A stretch of DNA of 64,000 nucleotides from Rhabdornis inornatus (GCA_013397075.1 VWZS01008810.1:2651920-2715919); one strand, 5' to 3'; positions 1-12,890 are shown, numbered from the stretch's first letter. Program-made: numbers and translations. The notes: generated by a model not told the origin, from the letters alone.

Positions 1-899
1 TATATATGGCGTCATTTTGCCTCAACTAGTATTATCATTCCTGAGTTGCATACAAATTCCACTCTCTAATGAAACGATTATTTAAGAAAAAATAGAGAAT
101 GTAAATATTATTTACTGCTTCCCACTATTTGTGAGCAAAACTCCTGGGACACCACAGAAGGAATATTCAGGGAACAGGCAGGCTTATACATTGTCCTTCA
201 GTCTCTGTTTTCCCTTAAATAACTAAGTTTTTGGCTGTGACTATTCCAAGGTAAATCTTCCAAACAGGAATTTGGTGAAACCAAGACAGGGTTACCTAGC
301 ATAGTTTGCCATGAACCTGAAAAAAAAAACCAGCCATGTAAAGTTATTTAATGTCTTCCTGCAAGGCTAGATTAGATGTAGAAAGGATGCACAATAAATT
401 GAAAAGGTCTTGAAAGAAGACTTGAAGAAAGAACTTGACTAATTTTGCTTTCCTAGAGGAGCGATTGACTTCCAAAAGTTTTGAAAATAGTTCTGGTGAT
501 GGTGGCCAGATATTTCTCCTAACACATACTTAATAGAGGAGAAATTGCAAAGAGACAAAACTACTTTAAAATGGTCTGGGTAAGTAAGACTCCTAAACAT
601 TTACATCCAAAGAAAATGCTGCACTGACAGAAAGACCTCAGCCACCAGCAAAAGGCAACTGCTGTCAAAATATAAAAGCTTTCATTTCTTTATGTTCTTT
701 GTAAATCACATAAAGGAACTTACTTGTTTTTAATGAGATGTGTAAACATAGATATATTATCAAAAACTTCTAATAATTTTGCTTTTTCTGGACTTTGTTA
801 AGATTTTAAGGTTATTTAGATTTTTTAAATCATTTTATTTTAAATTCAAATATCTACCAAGACAGAAAAAATTATAATTTTCACTCTCTGTCAAAGATT
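1..899. other. AT-rich unique sequence, no gene seen
   Basis: I see no protein-like reading frame, RNA gene or recognisable repeat here. Both strands carry frequent stops and short A and T runs. It is the flank of the minus-strand CR1 that follows. Confidence 0.6.
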
Positions 900-1171
900 C
901 TCTAGTTTTAATCTCCCTGCAATGGGCAGGGACACCTTTCACTAGACCAGGTAGTTCAGAGCTCCATTCAGCCTGGCTTTGAGCATTTCAAGGGATGAGG
1001 ATTCTGCAGCCTCTCTGCAGAACCTGTTCTAGCGCTTCAGCACTCTCAGAGTAAAGACTTTCTTTCTAACATCTAACCTAAACTTGCCCTCTTTCAGTTC
1101 AAATCCAAATACTTGTCCTGTCACTATCTGCCTGTATACAGAGCCCCTTTCCTTCAATTTTTATTAGCCCT

Positions 1172-1432
1172 CTACAAGTACTGTAAGACCACAATGAGGT
1201 CTCCCCAAAGCCTTCTTTTTTCCATGCTGAACAAACCCAGTTCTCTCAATCTATCATCACAGAAAGTATGCTCCAGCCCTCTGATCATCTTTGTGGCACT
1301 CCTCTGGACCTCCTCCAATAGGTCCATGTCTTTCTTGTGCTGAGAACCCCACAGCAGCATGCAGTGCTCCAGGTGGATTCTCACAAGGGCAGAGTAGAGA
1401 GACAGGATCACCTCCCTCCACCTGCTGGACAC
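1172..1432 (-). pseudogene. CR1 ORF2 C-terminal remnant
   Basis: This is an 86-codon open stretch from the C-terminal end of the CR1 reverse-transcriptase polyprotein. The residues SALVRIHLEHC, then a WGS segment where CR1 copies usually have WAPQY or similar, then KKDMDLLEEVQRSATKMI and LRELGLFSMEKRRLWGDLI follow the order of the family. It is only a fragment inside the larger element. The preceding part of ORF2 continues in another frame, so a frameshift lies near 1433. No function is expected. Confidence 0.88.
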
Positions 1433-2050
1433 TCTTCTTTCGATGCAGCCCAGGATGCGTTTTCAGCCTTCTGAGCTGTGAGCTCATGGTGGCTCATGTC
1501 CAGTTCTTCATCTTCAAGAACCCGCAAGTCTTTCTGGACAGGGCAACCTTGATAACTTCTTCTCCCAGCCTCTACTCATATCTGAGATTGCTCTGACTCA
1601 GGTGCAGCACCTTGCACTTGGGCTTGTTGAACTTCACAAGGTTCATGAGGGCCATTTCTCAAGTTTGTCCAGATCCCTCTGCATGGCATCTTGTCTTTTC
1701 TCTTGCGTCACCTGAACTCCTTAGCCTTGTGTCATCTGCAGATTTGCTGAGGGTATTCTTGATCCCACTGCATGTGTTGTTGATGAAGATATTGATGAGC
1801 ACTGGTCTCAAGACTGCATCCTAAGGGACACCACCCATCACAGGATACCACCAACACATAGAGCCTTTGACCAGAGCTCTTTATCTATGTCCATCCAGCT
1901 AATTTCTTGTCCGCTGGCTACTCCATCCATGAAATCTGTGACTCCCAAATGTGGAGATAAGGATGTCATGTGGGACCACATTGAAGGCCTTGCAGAAGTC
2001 TAGATACATGACATCTGATGGGCTTCCTTTATCAACTGTCAATCTCTGGC
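1433..2050 (-). pseudogene. CR1 reverse-transcriptase remnant
   Basis: Minus-strand translation across several frames recovers the second half of the CR1 RT domain. The catalytic FADD box is visible at 1729-1748 as LSKSADDT, so the phenylalanine is replaced by serine while both aspartates remain. It is followed by LVKFNKPKCKVLHL, a typical post-catalytic RT motif. The region upstream of about 2050, which should hold the RT fingers and the endonuclease, is absent. Stop codons and at least two frame changes show a dead copy. Confidence 0.82.
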
Positions 2051-2551
2051 TAAGAGGTTAATGCCATAATCTGGATAGGTCCACATCAAAGTATTTGCCT
2101 GCAGGTCTTTCCATGGACTTCTTGTTAGGTACTTGTAGTTCTACAATCAAACTAATCTTTCATTCATTGTGGGGATTGTGCATATTTATGTGTATGCTTC
2201 CAGTATTTCAGAAATCATGGGGATTGGGTTTCAAGCCATCAGGATGGTGGTTTGGAGCATGAAGAAACCAAGCCTTTATGCTTTGTCACTGAGAGTGTGA
2301 CTTCTGGAGTTCCAAAGTGTTCGGAGCCTGCAGGATAGTACTGGAGAAACACATGGGGTGAAGGAAGCATAACCTGTTACAGTCTTGTCCATGCTGTGTT
2401 TTGGGCATGCGCTTTGGTGCACATTATCCAAGAAAATCGTGCCCCGGTATTAATTAATTCATACATTGAAAATTCACATAGGCCATGGTTCTGTCAGGGA
2501 GGAACATTTAGAATTGATATGTGCAAGCAAACACTGATCCAGCACTTACCA
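2051..2551. other. Spacer between two minus-strand CR1 copies
   Basis: About 500 bases with no gene-like frame. The first 100 bases may be badly decayed continuation of the preceding CR1, but I cannot align them by eye. The rest looks single-copy. Confidence 0.45.
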
Positions 2552-2900
2552 TAGAATCAGAGAATCATAGAATAAGCTGAGTTGGAAGGGACTCATCAGG
2601 ATAAACAAGACCAACTCTCGGCCCTATGCAGGGCACCCCAAGAATCATATCATGTTCCTGAGAGCATAGTCCAAACACTTATTTGAGCTGGCTGGGTGCT
2701 GTGACCACTTCCCGAGGGAGCCGGTTCCAGGGCTCAAAAACCCTCTGGATGAAGAACAGTTTCCTGACATCTAACTTAAACCTCCCCTGACTCAGATTCA
2801 TGCCATTTCCTTAAATCCTACCAATAGTTATGAGAGTGAAGAGATCAGTACCTGTTCCTTCGGTTCCCCTGATGAGCTTGAGCTCTCTTCTTCACACTCA
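2552..2900 (-). mobile_element. CR1 LINE 3' fragment, minus strand
   Basis: This is a second CR1 copy of which only about 350 bases of the 3' end remain. On the plus strand it opens with the complement of the CR1 terminal repeat (AGAATCAGAGAATCATAGAA, near 2555). It then runs through the characteristic block that encodes the last residues of ORF2 and the short 3' UTR, including a tract near 2690-2760 that is shared by many bird CR1 copies. It differs clearly in sequence from the copy at 900-2050, so it is a separate insertion of another subfamily and not a duplication. The 5' truncation is at about 2900. Confidence 0.88.
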
Positions 2901-4258
2901 CATGTAGCAAAACACAAGTAGACAGTCTGAATTCATGTAGATAGTATACTCATTTCTCAAAAACTCTTTCTCACCAATATTTTAAGTTGACCTTAAAAAC
3001 AGGCTTGTAAAATGGACATCTGATAAGATGGAGAGCTATTTGAATATCCTGTAAGATTTTGCTGACAAATATGAGAAATAAATGTCAGAACTCTTAGTGA
3101 CTGCAATATATTTTTAATGCCAAAGAAAGCAACTTTAAAAGATAAGTAAGACAGTAATCTACTCCCTACATTCCCCCAATGGAACTTTGAGATGGCAAAG
3201 AAAATTTATTCACTGGAAACAATTTACTTTTCATCAAAAATTTGGAAATTAGAATAAGTTATTAATCTGATTCTTCTAGCATTCTATAGGAAAATTAGGA
3301 AATTTATGAGAAAAGGATGCAAAAGCTATTTTTCTTTATCTTAAAAATAACCTAACCTCTAGTATTTCTACTTATTAAACACTGCAGCACTAAGTAGTTT
3401 TATATTTTATATTGAAGCTATGCAAAAATATTTTTAAATTTTTTGGTGGTATTATTTAAGATTCTTCAAAAATAGTTTGACTTGATGTAATAGATGTGGA
3501 TATGTTTATTTTGAAAACTACTGGAAGTTATGACAAAGCCTCAAGAAAGATCAGCATTTTATATCAAAGAGATTTAGACAGTGATTCTGAGGAAAAAAGT
3601 TGCTGTTCTGTCTAGAGAAAATCCATTGACTATTTCCTTATTAATAATGAAGATGGAAAAGATTTTTCAGTGGGTCTGAGGAGAACTGCTCAACAAAATC
3701 TATCCAAAGGGTTAAATTGTCCTATTTCCCCCCGTTTTAAGATCTTCCTATCAAGAATAACTCTAGACCATGAAACTGACTGAACCATGCTGAAACATTG
3801 TCAGAGAGCTCCCAGTGGCCCAGGCCAAAATGATGCCAGGTCTGATACTGGCTGTTTAACACTGTGGGGGATCACAGGCTGGGAAGTGGACCTTTGCTGT
3901 TTCATTTACTTGGATAAGCATGTAGGAAAAAAGGTGGGATAAAGTCACAGGGATTAGTCCTTCTGAAAAGATCCAGTCTTGCAAGAGCTTCAAGAATGTT
4001 AAAAGAACTATGAAGAGCACACAGGCTCACTGAAATGCTTTTAATTTTTAATAATGAAGGAATGAAAATAGACTGGATCACAAAGAGAAAGTATGCAAAA
4101 TTTAAAACAAAGTAAAATGTGATAGAAGGCCAAAAAGAATGGAAAATGATGCAGATGGATAACACATATGTGTTACAAAGTTTCTATCGCAGTCTTCTGA
4201 CAGACAGTATACATAAAACATTCTTGTCCCAAGTGAAAAAGTGAAATTCAGGATATCC
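2901..4258. other. AT-rich unique sequence, no gene seen
   Basis: No coding frame with family resemblance, no RNA gene and no recognised repeat. Short A/T runs only. Confidence 0.55.
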
Positions 4259-4331
4259 TTATTTGATGTTTTTTCAGTATATCTAGCTATAAAAACATCA
4301 AATGAAGTTAATGTTTCATTTGATGTTTTTA
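4259..4331. repeat. Perfect 17-bp inverted repeat with third copy
   Basis: The arm TAAAAACATCAAATGAA (4290-4306) and its exact reverse complement (4315-4331) are separated by eight bases, GTTAATGT. A third, near-identical copy of the right arm lies at 4260-4275. Either of the two right-arm-like copies could pair with the central arm, so two alternative hairpins are possible. The stem is AT-rich, and it is shorter than most microRNA precursors. It may be the footprint of a small inverted-repeat event or a replication template switch. No function is shown. Confidence 0.75.
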
Positions 4332-6659
4332 ACATTACAGCAATCATTGAGAAATGTTACATCAAGCTTTATTCATTTTATTACATTATTAATTTATGAA
4401 GGGCCCATCTCATGGCAGAATCTGTGAGAAAAAGAGCCAAAGTGAGGTCAATGCCTAAAGACACCACAGGAACAAAAAAAACCAAAGCAAAAGCTGTCTA
4501 AAATTTGACTTCTAAACAAGGAGATTTTTCAGAAAAATGGAAAAGCAAAACTGAATATTGTTCAGTGATTCATATGAGGAAAGCTTGCATTGCATCTTTA
4601 AAGTATCCAGAGAGTGTTTTTGTCATTCTTTAAATAAAAAGAATTTCCTGAAATCTGCAGAAGCTTAAGTAGAAGAACATTGGGTCAAAAAATCCCCAAA
4701 CAACCAAAACCAGCTGGCTCATTCCCACTCTTTTTGAGGAAGATATACAATTGTTCAAGAAAGGCATGAAAATATGAGATTTCCAAAAATAAATACCACG
4801 CATACATACACACATGCTTACTTGTGCACAGAGGCACATATCAAGGTAAACAATGCTAAAGGTCCCAATGACACAGAGATGTCAGGCACTCAAAAATGCT
4901 GAAACTCAAAGAGAAACTGTGCCTTCTTTTCAGTCTGAAGCTTTGTACCTGTTCATTGCAACATGATTTTTTTTCAAGGGTTCTGGATGTTTTGATTTTC
5001 TATTCTTCCTGCCTTACCACTCTGTTCCGTGTCCATTACAGGTGCAGCAATGCTTTGTTTGAGAGGTCCTGTGTTACAGTTTTTTCTCTGGGTAATGAAG
5101 GACTCTGCCATGCATGTGCCCCTGTGCCTGGCCAAGTGCAGGAGGGACAGGCAGGCAGACAAGCTGCACTGTAAGGACAGAAGCACAACTGCAGCTCTGT
5201 GAAATGTGTTTCAGGACTAAGCAATCACCATCAGCAGCAGTAAAGGCTCCCTAGTCAGGAGATGACAACTGCACAAATGACATAACAGTGTCAGAACTGG
5301 GGGTAAAGAGTTCTTTTGCAGAAAGCTTGAAGTTTGCATAGATAAAAATGCCTGCCAGACGTCTATTTGGCTGACTTAATTTACATATGTATAATTATGT
5401 ATTTATTGGTACATACATTTCTACACAATACAGTGCTGAAGTATTTTCACATATAACTAGATGCTTTCAGACATCAGATGAAGAAAAATTCCTCACTTAC
5501 ATTTCTTAAATGTTGGAGTGGTCATAAAAGCATTGAAGGAAGGATTATACTAAAATGTCTTTACAAGAACCTCTAAAAAACACCAATACTGATGTAATCT
5601 AACACTTAAATTTATAGTTATACACTTAAAAACAGCCATGTACAAACTGATTCATCTGACATTTTTCTCAGAACAGTGGGATTGTTAAAAACATCATTTT
5701 AAGATATTTCTATGTTTGACAGTTTTATTCTTAATCATGGTCCTTAAAACATCAAGTGAGGGATAATTCTTCATTTGCAGATATTAAAAATTGCTGTAAG
5801 CATAAAAATGTCATTTAAGGATGAGTCTCTTTCAACCTTTTTTTTTTTAATACCTGTGCTCTTCTCCTCCTTCTTTAGAACATAGTGACAAAATTATTTT
5901 AATGAAACTTCAAAGTTCTTAAATTCCCAAGTAAATTTGTATGTGCACCACTGTTTCAAAAAAGGCCACTTATTTTGTATGTCTCATCCAAGGTCCATGA
6001 GGAAAAAATGGTAGAGAAATGCCTGTCAAACTGAACTCCCATCCCTGAAAATTTAATATCACCAGCAGGTTTAACTGAGGACTTCAAAAAACCCAAAGTT
6101 GTTGAAGTCATTTGATAATTGTGAAAATCTTCATTTTAGGCATAAACCACAGGGATGAGGATCCAGGTCCTTTTGTTTGAAGGGAAAAGGTTGAATCCCT
6201 CCTGTTAGAACTATTTATTGGTTTATACCAATTTCTATAAAGGAAAGAAAACCCAGACAGGTAATGAGCCTCCATCCTCCATCCTGGCATGGTGCTGACC
6301 AGTTGCAAGAGCCAAAATTACATTTTAATCCCTTATGTGCTGACAGCTGTGCTCAGAGCAGGTCTTCACCACTCTGCAGCCTTCCAAGCAGAAATGCATT
6401 AAAAGGCAGGAAGAAAGATCAGAAGGATGAGCTCAGCTGAGCTCTGGCCACCATCACGTTCCATGCGACCCAGGGCCCAGCAAGCTGGCTTTTGGGACAG
6501 TGTGTGGCAAAGGGTGATTTAACAGTTTGTGTATTAAGGAAATGTCTCTGTCTGACCATTCACATGATTCTCTGGCTCTCCCTGTGCCAAGGACTTCCAC
6601 TGCTGGGCAGCTCCAGTGAGGTGGACAGGAGCCCTGCCTGACTCCCTGCACAGCCTGCT
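4332..6659. other. Unique sequence, no gene seen
   Basis: Mostly single-copy and AT-rich, with slightly GC-richer stretches near 5090-5290 and 6320-6650. I found no splice-bounded frame or known repeat that I can support. Confidence 0.5.
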
Positions 6660-7055
6660 CTCACATAGTCAGAGCAGGCTTCCTTTCTGGTTCAACCCCA
6701 AGTTTCCCATGGTAAAGTCTCAGATGTCTAAGTTCCATAAAAGCAATTTATTCATGGTACAGTAACACAGAAACAGTTTCAGCTGGTGTGTCCAAGGACC
6801 CCCAGCAAAGGAGCTCCTGGGATTTTATATCCTTAGAGTCTGTGCAAGTATTGCTCTTCCTCCTGAGTCCTCCACTCCTGCTGTGTTTCCCAGTGTTCAT
6901 CCCCTGGCTGGTGCCACAGGTCTTCCTGCCTGTTGTTAAACAAAGGGCTGGCAGTTCACTGCCTCTTATCTTGGGATTCTACCCAGACCTCATTCTGCAT
7001 CGCAATCCGCACCTTGCAAACTGAGCTACCTCCACCAGATGTATTCCTCAACATG
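6660..7055 (-). mobile_element. Probable solo LTR, minus strand
   Basis: On the minus strand this GC-richer patch has the layout of a retroviral LTR promoter. A TATA box (ATATAAAATC, complement of 6821-6830) is followed about 75 bases later by a poly(A) signal AATAAA (complement of 6747-6752). That spacing fits a U3-R arrangement, with U3 at about 6830-7055 and R-U5 at about 6660-6820. The sequence just after the TATA box is also rich in CCC/GGG steps, as in bird ERV LTRs. I see no internal retroviral genes next to it. The boundaries and the TG...CA ends are not certain, so a decayed solo LTR is the best reading. Confidence 0.5.
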
Positions 7056-10000
7056 TGCTTGCAGAAAAAACTGTAAATAGAGTCAAATAGAGGCTTTTCC
7101 ATTTCCCTTACTGAACAATGCAGATGTTCAATATGTTCCTTACATATATGCAGCCATTCTTAAGCAACAAAAGTGAAATTTCTTTAATTAGGAAGTTAAA
7201 TTAATGACTCTTTCTGTTTCCTTATGTAACTCATTTGTTCTTATTTGTATAGTAACACTAATTAATGTTTTAGAAAATTGCAATAGGATATCTGCAGTAT
7301 TGCAGTATTTCTGACCCACATGAATACCAAAACAATTCTGTTTTATTCATGTTCCAACAATGAGTACAAAAGACAATAACTGTAATTATATCACTTTTAA
7401 CAAAGTATTGCCAAACATTTAGGACATGCAGTTCATCAGAACTTGAATAAATTACATAACACACACACACTGGTCAATTAAAACTACAGCACTAATTAAT
7501 ACACTCTTATTCACAAAACTTTATTTAAATCAAATTATCATGATGACATGCTTTAAGTATTCCTTGCAAAAAGGAAGATTTATGCTGGTTTTGTTTACTG
7601 TATACACTGAGGTGTTCTAAGACCAATTTTTGATAAATTGCACAGATTTCTGCTGACATACTTATGAGAACATCAAAGTTATCTCTGTGAAGTTGTATCA
7701 CAAGCTGCTAAAATGTAGCTTGAAACAACTTGCTTTATTAAACAACTCTCAAAAGCCCAATCTAACTTAATTCTCTTTTGGTTCTTTCTTTGTTGGTACA
7801 TTGAGATTAAGTAGTGCACCTTGAAAGGAACATCTTAAATGACGGGAAATGTCCATTGTGTGAAGTGGGTAAACTGAAATACTACAGAATTTTAAAAAGC
7901 ACAAAAGGGTGTAGGATTTGGGAAAGACCAGAGAAAAATAGAGAACTGATGCTCAGATTAGAAAGAAAAGTACACATGTATTGAAATACAAGAAAAAATG
8001 CCTATTCTAATTCAGCACAGAAAGCCATCCACTGCCCTCAAGTGGTAGAGCCATAGTGTTTTAAGGATGAAGGCACTTTTGGTTGGAATACAGACAAACA
8101 CTGGGAAGAGAGAGAGTAAGAAAACTGGAGAAATTGGTACTGGCTTTGATACCTCTTATTGGTCCTGTTCTTAGAAATACTGGTGAACATTAAATGCATG
8201 GGATTTTGTATGACTCCTAAGTCCAAATGAATTTTTATGTTCAAAAGCCCTACTTCATCTTTTGCAATATTGATTTAAAGGTGTTTTGTGAGTATGGAAT
8301 AACTTCCTCAAAACTAAATGTACCATCTGCTGTACTAAAATCAGGAGCCAATAGTGTTTATTTGAAATGCAAATGAAGACTTGCCACCCAGAACTGTATG
8401 TTACATTTGACATTTGTCTCTAATCAGAAGTCCCTATGAATAATGTAGTTTGATACCAAGAGTCTCATTAAGCAAGGTTTCCTTTAATACCTTTTCTGAT
8501 TGTAATCTCTTCATTATACTTCATTTTCTCATTTCTCCTGACCCTACTCATCACTATCAGTATGCTCAGGTCTTCAGTAGTGTTGCTAATATGTATTTTA
8601 TATTGTATAAACTATTTTAGATGGGAATTATTAGCACTAATGCAAAGGTATTCTTTAGCTGTAGGACTTCCTTATCCAAACTGTGGTTTTATAGGAACTG
8701 TAGATATTCTGCCTCTCATGGTTAGAGTTTACTAAGTTGGGTCACAAGTGAAAAGAAGTTTGTTGGTTTCATCCTAGTCCCCATTAGAGCATGTGGAGAA
8801 ATGATGGCACTATTTCACATGATTGCCAATTTCTGCTAAAAAGAGCTTTGGGACTAAAATAGTGGAGCTGTTGTGGGTCAAGATTGAGGTGCATTGGCCA
8901 AGCTACATGAGAAATGTCTGCACAATGTCTTTGTGAGCATTTGTTGCTGACCAGGACACCTCATTTGCAAACACTAAACTGGTGCACAAATTGACAACAC
9001 AAAGCATAGTCACTATAAATCCTCCACTCTGCCCTGATTTCCTGTAAATACCATGTACCCCTTAAAAAACTGGGGGTATGTTTCAGGAAAATAGCCGGTT
9101 TTGCTGTGGGAAAGGCCAATGTCCCAAAGGCAGTGAGTAACAAGAGGTTTCCATTTCAGTTAGGGATCAGATTCCATTTATTTTCTTCTTTCATAACCAC
9201 AGTAGGCATAAAATGTAGAGCTGATCCAGAGATTCCTCCATAAAATGATGCTGCCAGTTACCAATTTTCAATAAATCACCATTAAATTGTCCCATAATTT
9301 TTTTGCCTTTCCTTTCCCAGCATGTTGATTACTCTGATGTGTTTTCTGTAATTAGAGGAAGAGTTGATCTTCGAATTCCTTAAAGACTAAGTTGAAGGGG
9401 CCCTCTTGAAATGTAAAGAGAAACTCTGCTTTCATGAAGTGAAAAATAAAAGTTAGTCCCTACTTTTTTTCGCTTCCTAAAAATGAGATAGAAATGTTGA
9501 TATAAGCTGAGACAAGCAAAGTCAAAAGGGACAGGCAGCCAAAATCCACCTTGGACAGGGAGGAAAAAGATGGAAAGAACCAGAGAGCTTGCCTACTAGG
9601 TATGGCATACATGGCGTTTTTTTACCATAAAATGAGCCTGGGGTTCTCAAAAATTCATGTTTCTGCCCCTATTAAATATCTTTCAAGATCTGTGGTAACT
9701 CTAAGCTAGGTCCAGTTACAGACATGGAGAGAGTCAGCAGCAAACTCCAAAAAATCACATTAATATTTCTGCAAACATATGACCAGGATTTTTATAAATA
9801 TACCACACATCCCACCTAGACCCATTTCCCCAAGGGTGAAATCAACAACTGATTTCAAGACTCAGTTTTCTTTAACAAAAAGTTCAGTAAAAAATCAGAG
9901 AGAAAAAATAATGTTTAGTATCCCAGAAACGGAAACACACATAGGCTTTCTTTCAAACCTATGGTTAGATCAGATCATGTGCTTTCCCTAGTACTTCTCA

Positions 10001-10250
10001 GTTGGTGACTCGGGAAATTTCACCAAGTTATCCTGCAAATCCTTCTGTATGGGAGCAGTTCTCAGGACTTTACAGTGTACCCCTAGAAAGGATCTGAAGA
10101 GCTGTCCAACTGGAATGTGTTAGGTGTAGGCAGAGTGGTCATATACTGAAATGAACCTTTCTATATGCACAAAGATTCCAGTGCTTTGTTCATTTTTCTT
10201 CTGAGAAAAGACCAAATTGGGTATTGATGTGGTGGGTCCTGTAGCTACCA
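7056..10250. other. Unique AT-rich sequence, no gene seen
   Basis: About 3.2 kb without a recognisable gene or repeat. A short CA run (about 7459-7470) is the only simple repeat worth noting. Confidence 0.5.
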
Positions 10251-10283
10251 GGAAGGAAGGAAGGAAGGAAAGAAGGAAGGAAA
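10251..10283 (+). repeat. (GGAA)n microsatellite
   Basis: Roughly eight GGAA units with one GGAAA/GAA interruption near 10270. Tandem GGAA is the core recognition sequence of ETS-family transcription factors, but such short tracts are common in vertebrate genomes and nothing else here indicates regulation. Confidence 0.9.
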
Positions 10284-12504
10284 CCACAATAAAAATTTTC
10301 ACAGAATACCAAGGAGAACTTCAGCAGCTGATGTCCCTGCAAATAGGTATCCTTGGGGAGTGAAGAGAAAGAAGCATGGAGTGTCCTCTCAGCTATGGTC
10401 CTCTTGATGTACTTAAGGGACACAAAAACCTATACCTGAACTGAATCCCTCATGTGATATTACTATGACAATGTTAATCAAAATACTGGTTTTTTTTAGA
10501 CTAAATTCTTTCTTGGAAAGACGATATTTTCATAGAGTCTGAAAAAATTTAAGAAGTATTACCACTGTTTGGAAGGCAGAGGCTAGCTAGACAACCCTTT
10601 CCTCATTTTTATGGCTGGTTCTACCATCATATTCCCAAGAGATTTTTTTTAGATGTGATAACAGGTTTATTGTTGCATGACTGTTTTATTTAATCACTGA
10701 AAAATAATTTACCAAGTATAGGAACAATGGCTATGAATCACATCACTACCGATTATATAACATTTTGGAAGATTGGTCTATTCTCTTTCCAGTAAGCATC
10801 TGTATCTTACATTAGCCTTAATGGAACTTAAATTTGTGCATCAAGTGGAGAAGAAAGCCTTCTGGGTGGTTATAGATGCATGACCTTGAGCCTTGTGACT
10901 CGCAATGCAATCTGCATGCAGGGATATTAGACAGTATCTGTCAGCATCTGTCAGGTCTGATTGTTTAAACATTACTTTGTCACCCCCACACACACGTACA
11001 AATTTTATCCAATATCAAATTAAATATTAAACTGACCTTTTAAAGGGGAACTACTGTAAAATTTAAATAAAGTTTATTGTGCTTCTTTTTACAATTAAAA
11101 AATTATAATGAGAAAAATTAATCTCTGGTGTAACTTAACTGGATTCCTGGGCACTGTGTCAGTGACAATTTTTACCAGAATAATTAGAACTTGAAGGCCA
11201 GATTTCTCTTCACAGAAAATATAATAAGTAATCACCTTGAGCCAACTCTCGTGTAATATCACTACAATTCCCATTGCAATAACTGTAATGCAAGTTGCAT
11301 CAATGTAGCGGGAGAATATCTGACATATATAGAAGACATATAAATAGATTTTTGTAAGGTAAATGTGTTTACCATGTCAGAACTGAAAAAAAAATTGTAG
11401 TCAGTCAGCTGAGAGTGATATGGTCAGCAGGAGAGATGAACATGCACATTTTGTCATTTCAGTACCATGCTAATTAAAAGAACTTCTCAATTCTTCAGAT
11501 TTTGAGAGTATTTTTTTCCCATTGAATATGAGCTAGTTTGTTCTCATTATATCTTCCATTGGTCACTTTTTGGTCTCAGTAGGCCCTGTCAGCACCTCTG
11601 GTCATTGGCTTGCAACAACCAGTACTTCATCCAAGGAACTTGTGCCTTTAGGGGGATGATGGAGCACTGCAGCAAACACAACTGGGCTTTTCAGCAGGGC
11701 CCTGCAGTTGCATGCAAGCTGGAGTAGTCAGATCCATAGCAAAATGCAGGAACTCTTCTCTTCCTGAGCCCTGCTGCCTCTGCTGCCACTTCTCCTCCTG
11801 GAGGGAATCCTACAGGTGCTAAACTTGCTGACGAAATGACTAATTAAATAATCAGTGGAACAAAGCAAAGCTTTACTATGAATAATTTAGCTGACAAATA
11901 TCCTCTCTCCTTTTCTGAATTTTTCATGACCAATTCATAATTATCTTGATATTTATATATTGTTCAGAAATTTATAGTGAGTTGTCATTGCAAATTTTTA
12001 TTCTAGATTTATGAAGAATATATTTTTTTCATAAAATTCATTTTGTAAATAGCTCATGCTTGACACCTTTTCCCTTGTGTAGGCTAACGTTCATGACATT
12101 AATTAATTTTAAAGAAAAAGTATGTATTTTGAAATTTTTCTTATTTTATATTTGTTTTTCTTTGACCATTGAGTTTCTCCTTTTGTTAATCTAACACAGT
12201 GCATTAGAGTATCATAGGATATACATTAACATTATACAGAGTTGTTTGAGACTGTGTGGATAACCATTTTACGGAGGAATTATAACAAATTTTATTTTTA
12301 TGAGCATATAATATTAATGTATATGCCTATTCCAACTCCAGTTCTCCATGATGACCCTACAGAAAAGTTTGGCTTGATTCAGCTGGTTGTCATGATAGAT
12401 CCAAAGGCAACCATCATTTGAAAAAAAATCCTCAGTAATCAGTAAAATACACTTTCATGAATTATATCATATGCATGAGTTTAACATTCCAATTAATTTA
12501 AAAG
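10284..12504. other. Unique AT-rich sequence, no gene seen
   Basis: No gene-like frame. A GC-richer, CTG-rich stretch at about 11580-11830 does not match any repeat that I recognise and has no usable open frame. Confidence 0.5.
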
Positions 12505-12890
12505 GTGTGTCCTGCCCGTGCGGGACCAGGTCTGCTAGCATAGAGGAAATGCAGTGGCACAGACACTAGATTGCAGCAATAGCGCTCACAAATTATTATA
12601 CACGCTCCTGAAGCCCACTCTATCCATGGTTAAAAAGCACAGTTTTTATGCACCTTAAGGTGTTTGTGGGAGGGCCTTAAATACCACAGCTTACAGTAGC
12701 AACTTAATCTGTGACCCTGCAGTGAGCTCTGCACAGGCAGGCAGGAACCGATGGGGCTCCACAGGAAGCCCTTCCTCCTAAACTCATGGCAGGGTCGGGC
12801 CATAGATTTAACAACCTGAGATAGAGTCTCTGTGTTTCATGTTTTGTGGCTACTTTGTACATTCTGACTACTAGGGGAAATAAACATTAA
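12505..12890 (+). mobile_element. LTR-like GC-richer patch, uncertain
   Basis: This block contrasts with the AT-rich flanks. It starts with GTGTCCTGCCCGTGCGGGAC (from 12507), carries a weak TATA-like CTTAAATACC (about 12675) and ends close to an AATAAA at about 12880. Such a promoter-to-poly(A) arrangement suggests a decayed LTR or another interspersed repeat. I cannot name the family and see no matching second copy in the window. It could equally be a single-copy GC-rich segment. Confidence 0.3.

Larger units (their letters stand above)
900..2050 (-). mobile_element. CR1 LINE, minus strand, 5'-truncated
   Basis: This is a decayed CR1 non-LTR retrotransposon read on the minus strand. Its 3' end lies near 900 and its truncated 5' end near 2050. 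The minus strand gives a continuous match to the second half of CR1 ORF2: the RT active-site neighbourhood (near 1729-1748), then the block before the C-terminal segment, then the conserved segment containing LVRIHLEHC and the LRELGLFSMEKRR motif. Frameshifts and stops break it. The low-coordinate end has the usual CR1 3' composition, but I see no clean terminal octamer repeat. CR1 elements are usually 5'-truncated, which fits. The subfamily looks like the common avian CR1-F/Y type, but I cannot assign it without alignment. Confidence 0.9.

Noticed and set aside
10251..10283. GGAA repeat as an enhancer
   Set aside because: About eight units only, no nearby gene or conserved flank; a simple microsatellite is enough.
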